47,469 nt of DNA. It comes from DASZHJ01 sp035581425. Lineage in GTDB: Bacteria; Pseudomonadota; Alphaproteobacteria; ATCC43930; CGMCC-115725. The translations under genes and the position numbers were made by a program. How positions within the stretch are numbered: the first letter of the stretch is position 1; each line of letters opens with the position of its first letter. Below the pieces are notes generated by a model that was not told the origin of the DNA, did not search any database, and saw only the letters and a list, made by a program, of their open reading frames with translations. The DNA lies in contig DATJVP010000044.1 in NCBI GenBank assembly GCA_035581425.1, positions 1 to 47,469 of the forward strand, in the 5' to 3' direction. Below, piece by piece: positions 47,026-47,469 of the stretch.

Positions 47026-47469
47026 TCAGGGCAGCGGTGCCACGGGCACGAAGCGTCCGCCGCGCAAGAGTGAGACCTCGCGCGCGGCGAGCAGGCGCTG
47101 GACGCTGTCCTCCTCGGTCGAGAGCGGCAGGATCAGCGATTCGCCTTTCCAATCGTGCCCGTCGAGCCGGATCGCGCCGGAGAGCGCAAGCGGACACCCG
47201 GTCCGCGCGACCTTTAGGTAGTTCGCCTCGAGAAAGGCGCGCGTCTCGGGCAACGGCAGATCCTCCAGCATCTTGCCCGTCATCTCCCGTCCTACCGTGA
47301 TGCAGAAGGGCGTCGCCGCGAGGCGAAAGCGGAAGCGGAAATTGCCGGCGGGCTCGCGCAGCACGTCGATCACGGAAATGCGTCCGATGAGCGGCTTGAA
47401 GCACAGGGGATCGATGTCCGCTCGCGCGGGCATCCGTCGCTCGCCCCGCCGGCTCTCCCAGTAGCGATA
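47026..47469 (-). CDS. PAS_5-domain protein, truncated at the window edge
   Basis: The minus-strand frame is open from the window end (47469) to a stop at 47026-47028, giving 147 residues without a start: YRYWESRRGERR runs into MPARADIDPLCFKPLIGRIS and DVLREPAGNFRFRFR. This W.s.rg.r.MPaR.diDP pattern is the start of PAS_5 (DUF1457) proteins, and GREMTGKMLEDLPLPETRAF follows as expected. An ATG at 47433 exists but lies inside the domain, so the true start is upstream, outside the window. It is transcribed toward the GT4 gene, 143 bases away. A second PAS_5 member lies at 27593-28102. Confidence 0.85.
   Translation of the reverse strand, partial: YRYWESRRGERRMPARADIDPLCFKPLIGRISVIDVLREPAGNFRFRFRLAATPFCITVGREMTGKMLEDLPLPETRAFLEANYLKVARTGCPLALSGAIRLDGHDWKGESLILPLSTEEDSVQRLLAAREVSLLRGGRFVPVAPLP

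Overview
The window is GC-rich DNA, densely packed with genes, from a bacterium that looks like a free-living alphaproteobacterium. Support comes from gene families common there: two PAS_5-type proteins, a DUF2161 nuclease-like protein, DUF4239, class III cyclases fused to other domains, a ThrE-type exporter and a DcaP-like porin. The species cannot be named. I saw no rRNA, tRNA, CRISPR array, IS element, integrase or phage gene.

Layout. 1-2289: end of a SpoIIAA-like gene, then a minus-strand pair (Gfo/Idh/MocA dehydrogenase, cysteine hydrolase) with coding-like scraps between and after. 2550-3522: a small YD-repeat protein with a signal peptide and PEP-CTERM tail behind a near-perfect sigma-54 promoter. 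3529-8423: TPR/2OG-Fe(II) oxygenase fusion, class II fumarase, ThrE-family exporter. 8478-14744: ABC substrate-binding protein, molybdopterin oxidoreductase, DCC/lipase-maturation-factor fusion, LuxR regulator. 15140-25633: cyclase/FGE-fold fusion, DUF4399, RidA-like protein, an unknown membrane protein, a secreted protein with a papain-like C-terminal domain, methyltransferase, DUF3124, a large secreted repeat protein, zinc metallopeptidase and a small secreted protein.

25653-35599 (minus) starts with a GFA protein at its downstream end and is otherwise one long catabolic gene run. In transcription order: 3-hydroxyisobutyrate-dehydrogenase-like enzyme, ABM monooxygenase, Ldh-family dehydrogenase, HpcH/HpaI aldolase, polar amino-acid-type ABC transporter (binding protein and two permeases, no ATPase), LLM flavin monooxygenase, alpha/beta hydrolase, PAS_5 protein, adenylate-forming enzyme. 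Several genes overlap by 4 nt or lie within a few bases. The inferred job is uptake and oxidative breakdown of a small organic acid or amino-acid-like compound; the substrate is unknown.

35766-47469: a DUF4239 membrane protein coupled to a tiny cysteine-rich lipoprotein, SDR dehydrogenase, DcaP-like porin, DUF2161 protein, a 53-aa membrane protein, a sterol-desaturase-family protein, an S8 peptidase coupled to a cyclase/TolB-like/TPR protein, a GT4 glycosyltransferase, and a PAS_5 protein cut by the window edge.

Most interesting: the sigma-54-driven PEP-CTERM YD-repeat protein, the secreted papain-like protein, the cyclase joined across a membrane to an FGE-fold domain that lacks the catalytic cysteines, the subtilase-cyclase pair, and the ATPase-less transporter operon with GC-rich hairpins on both sides of its permease genes.
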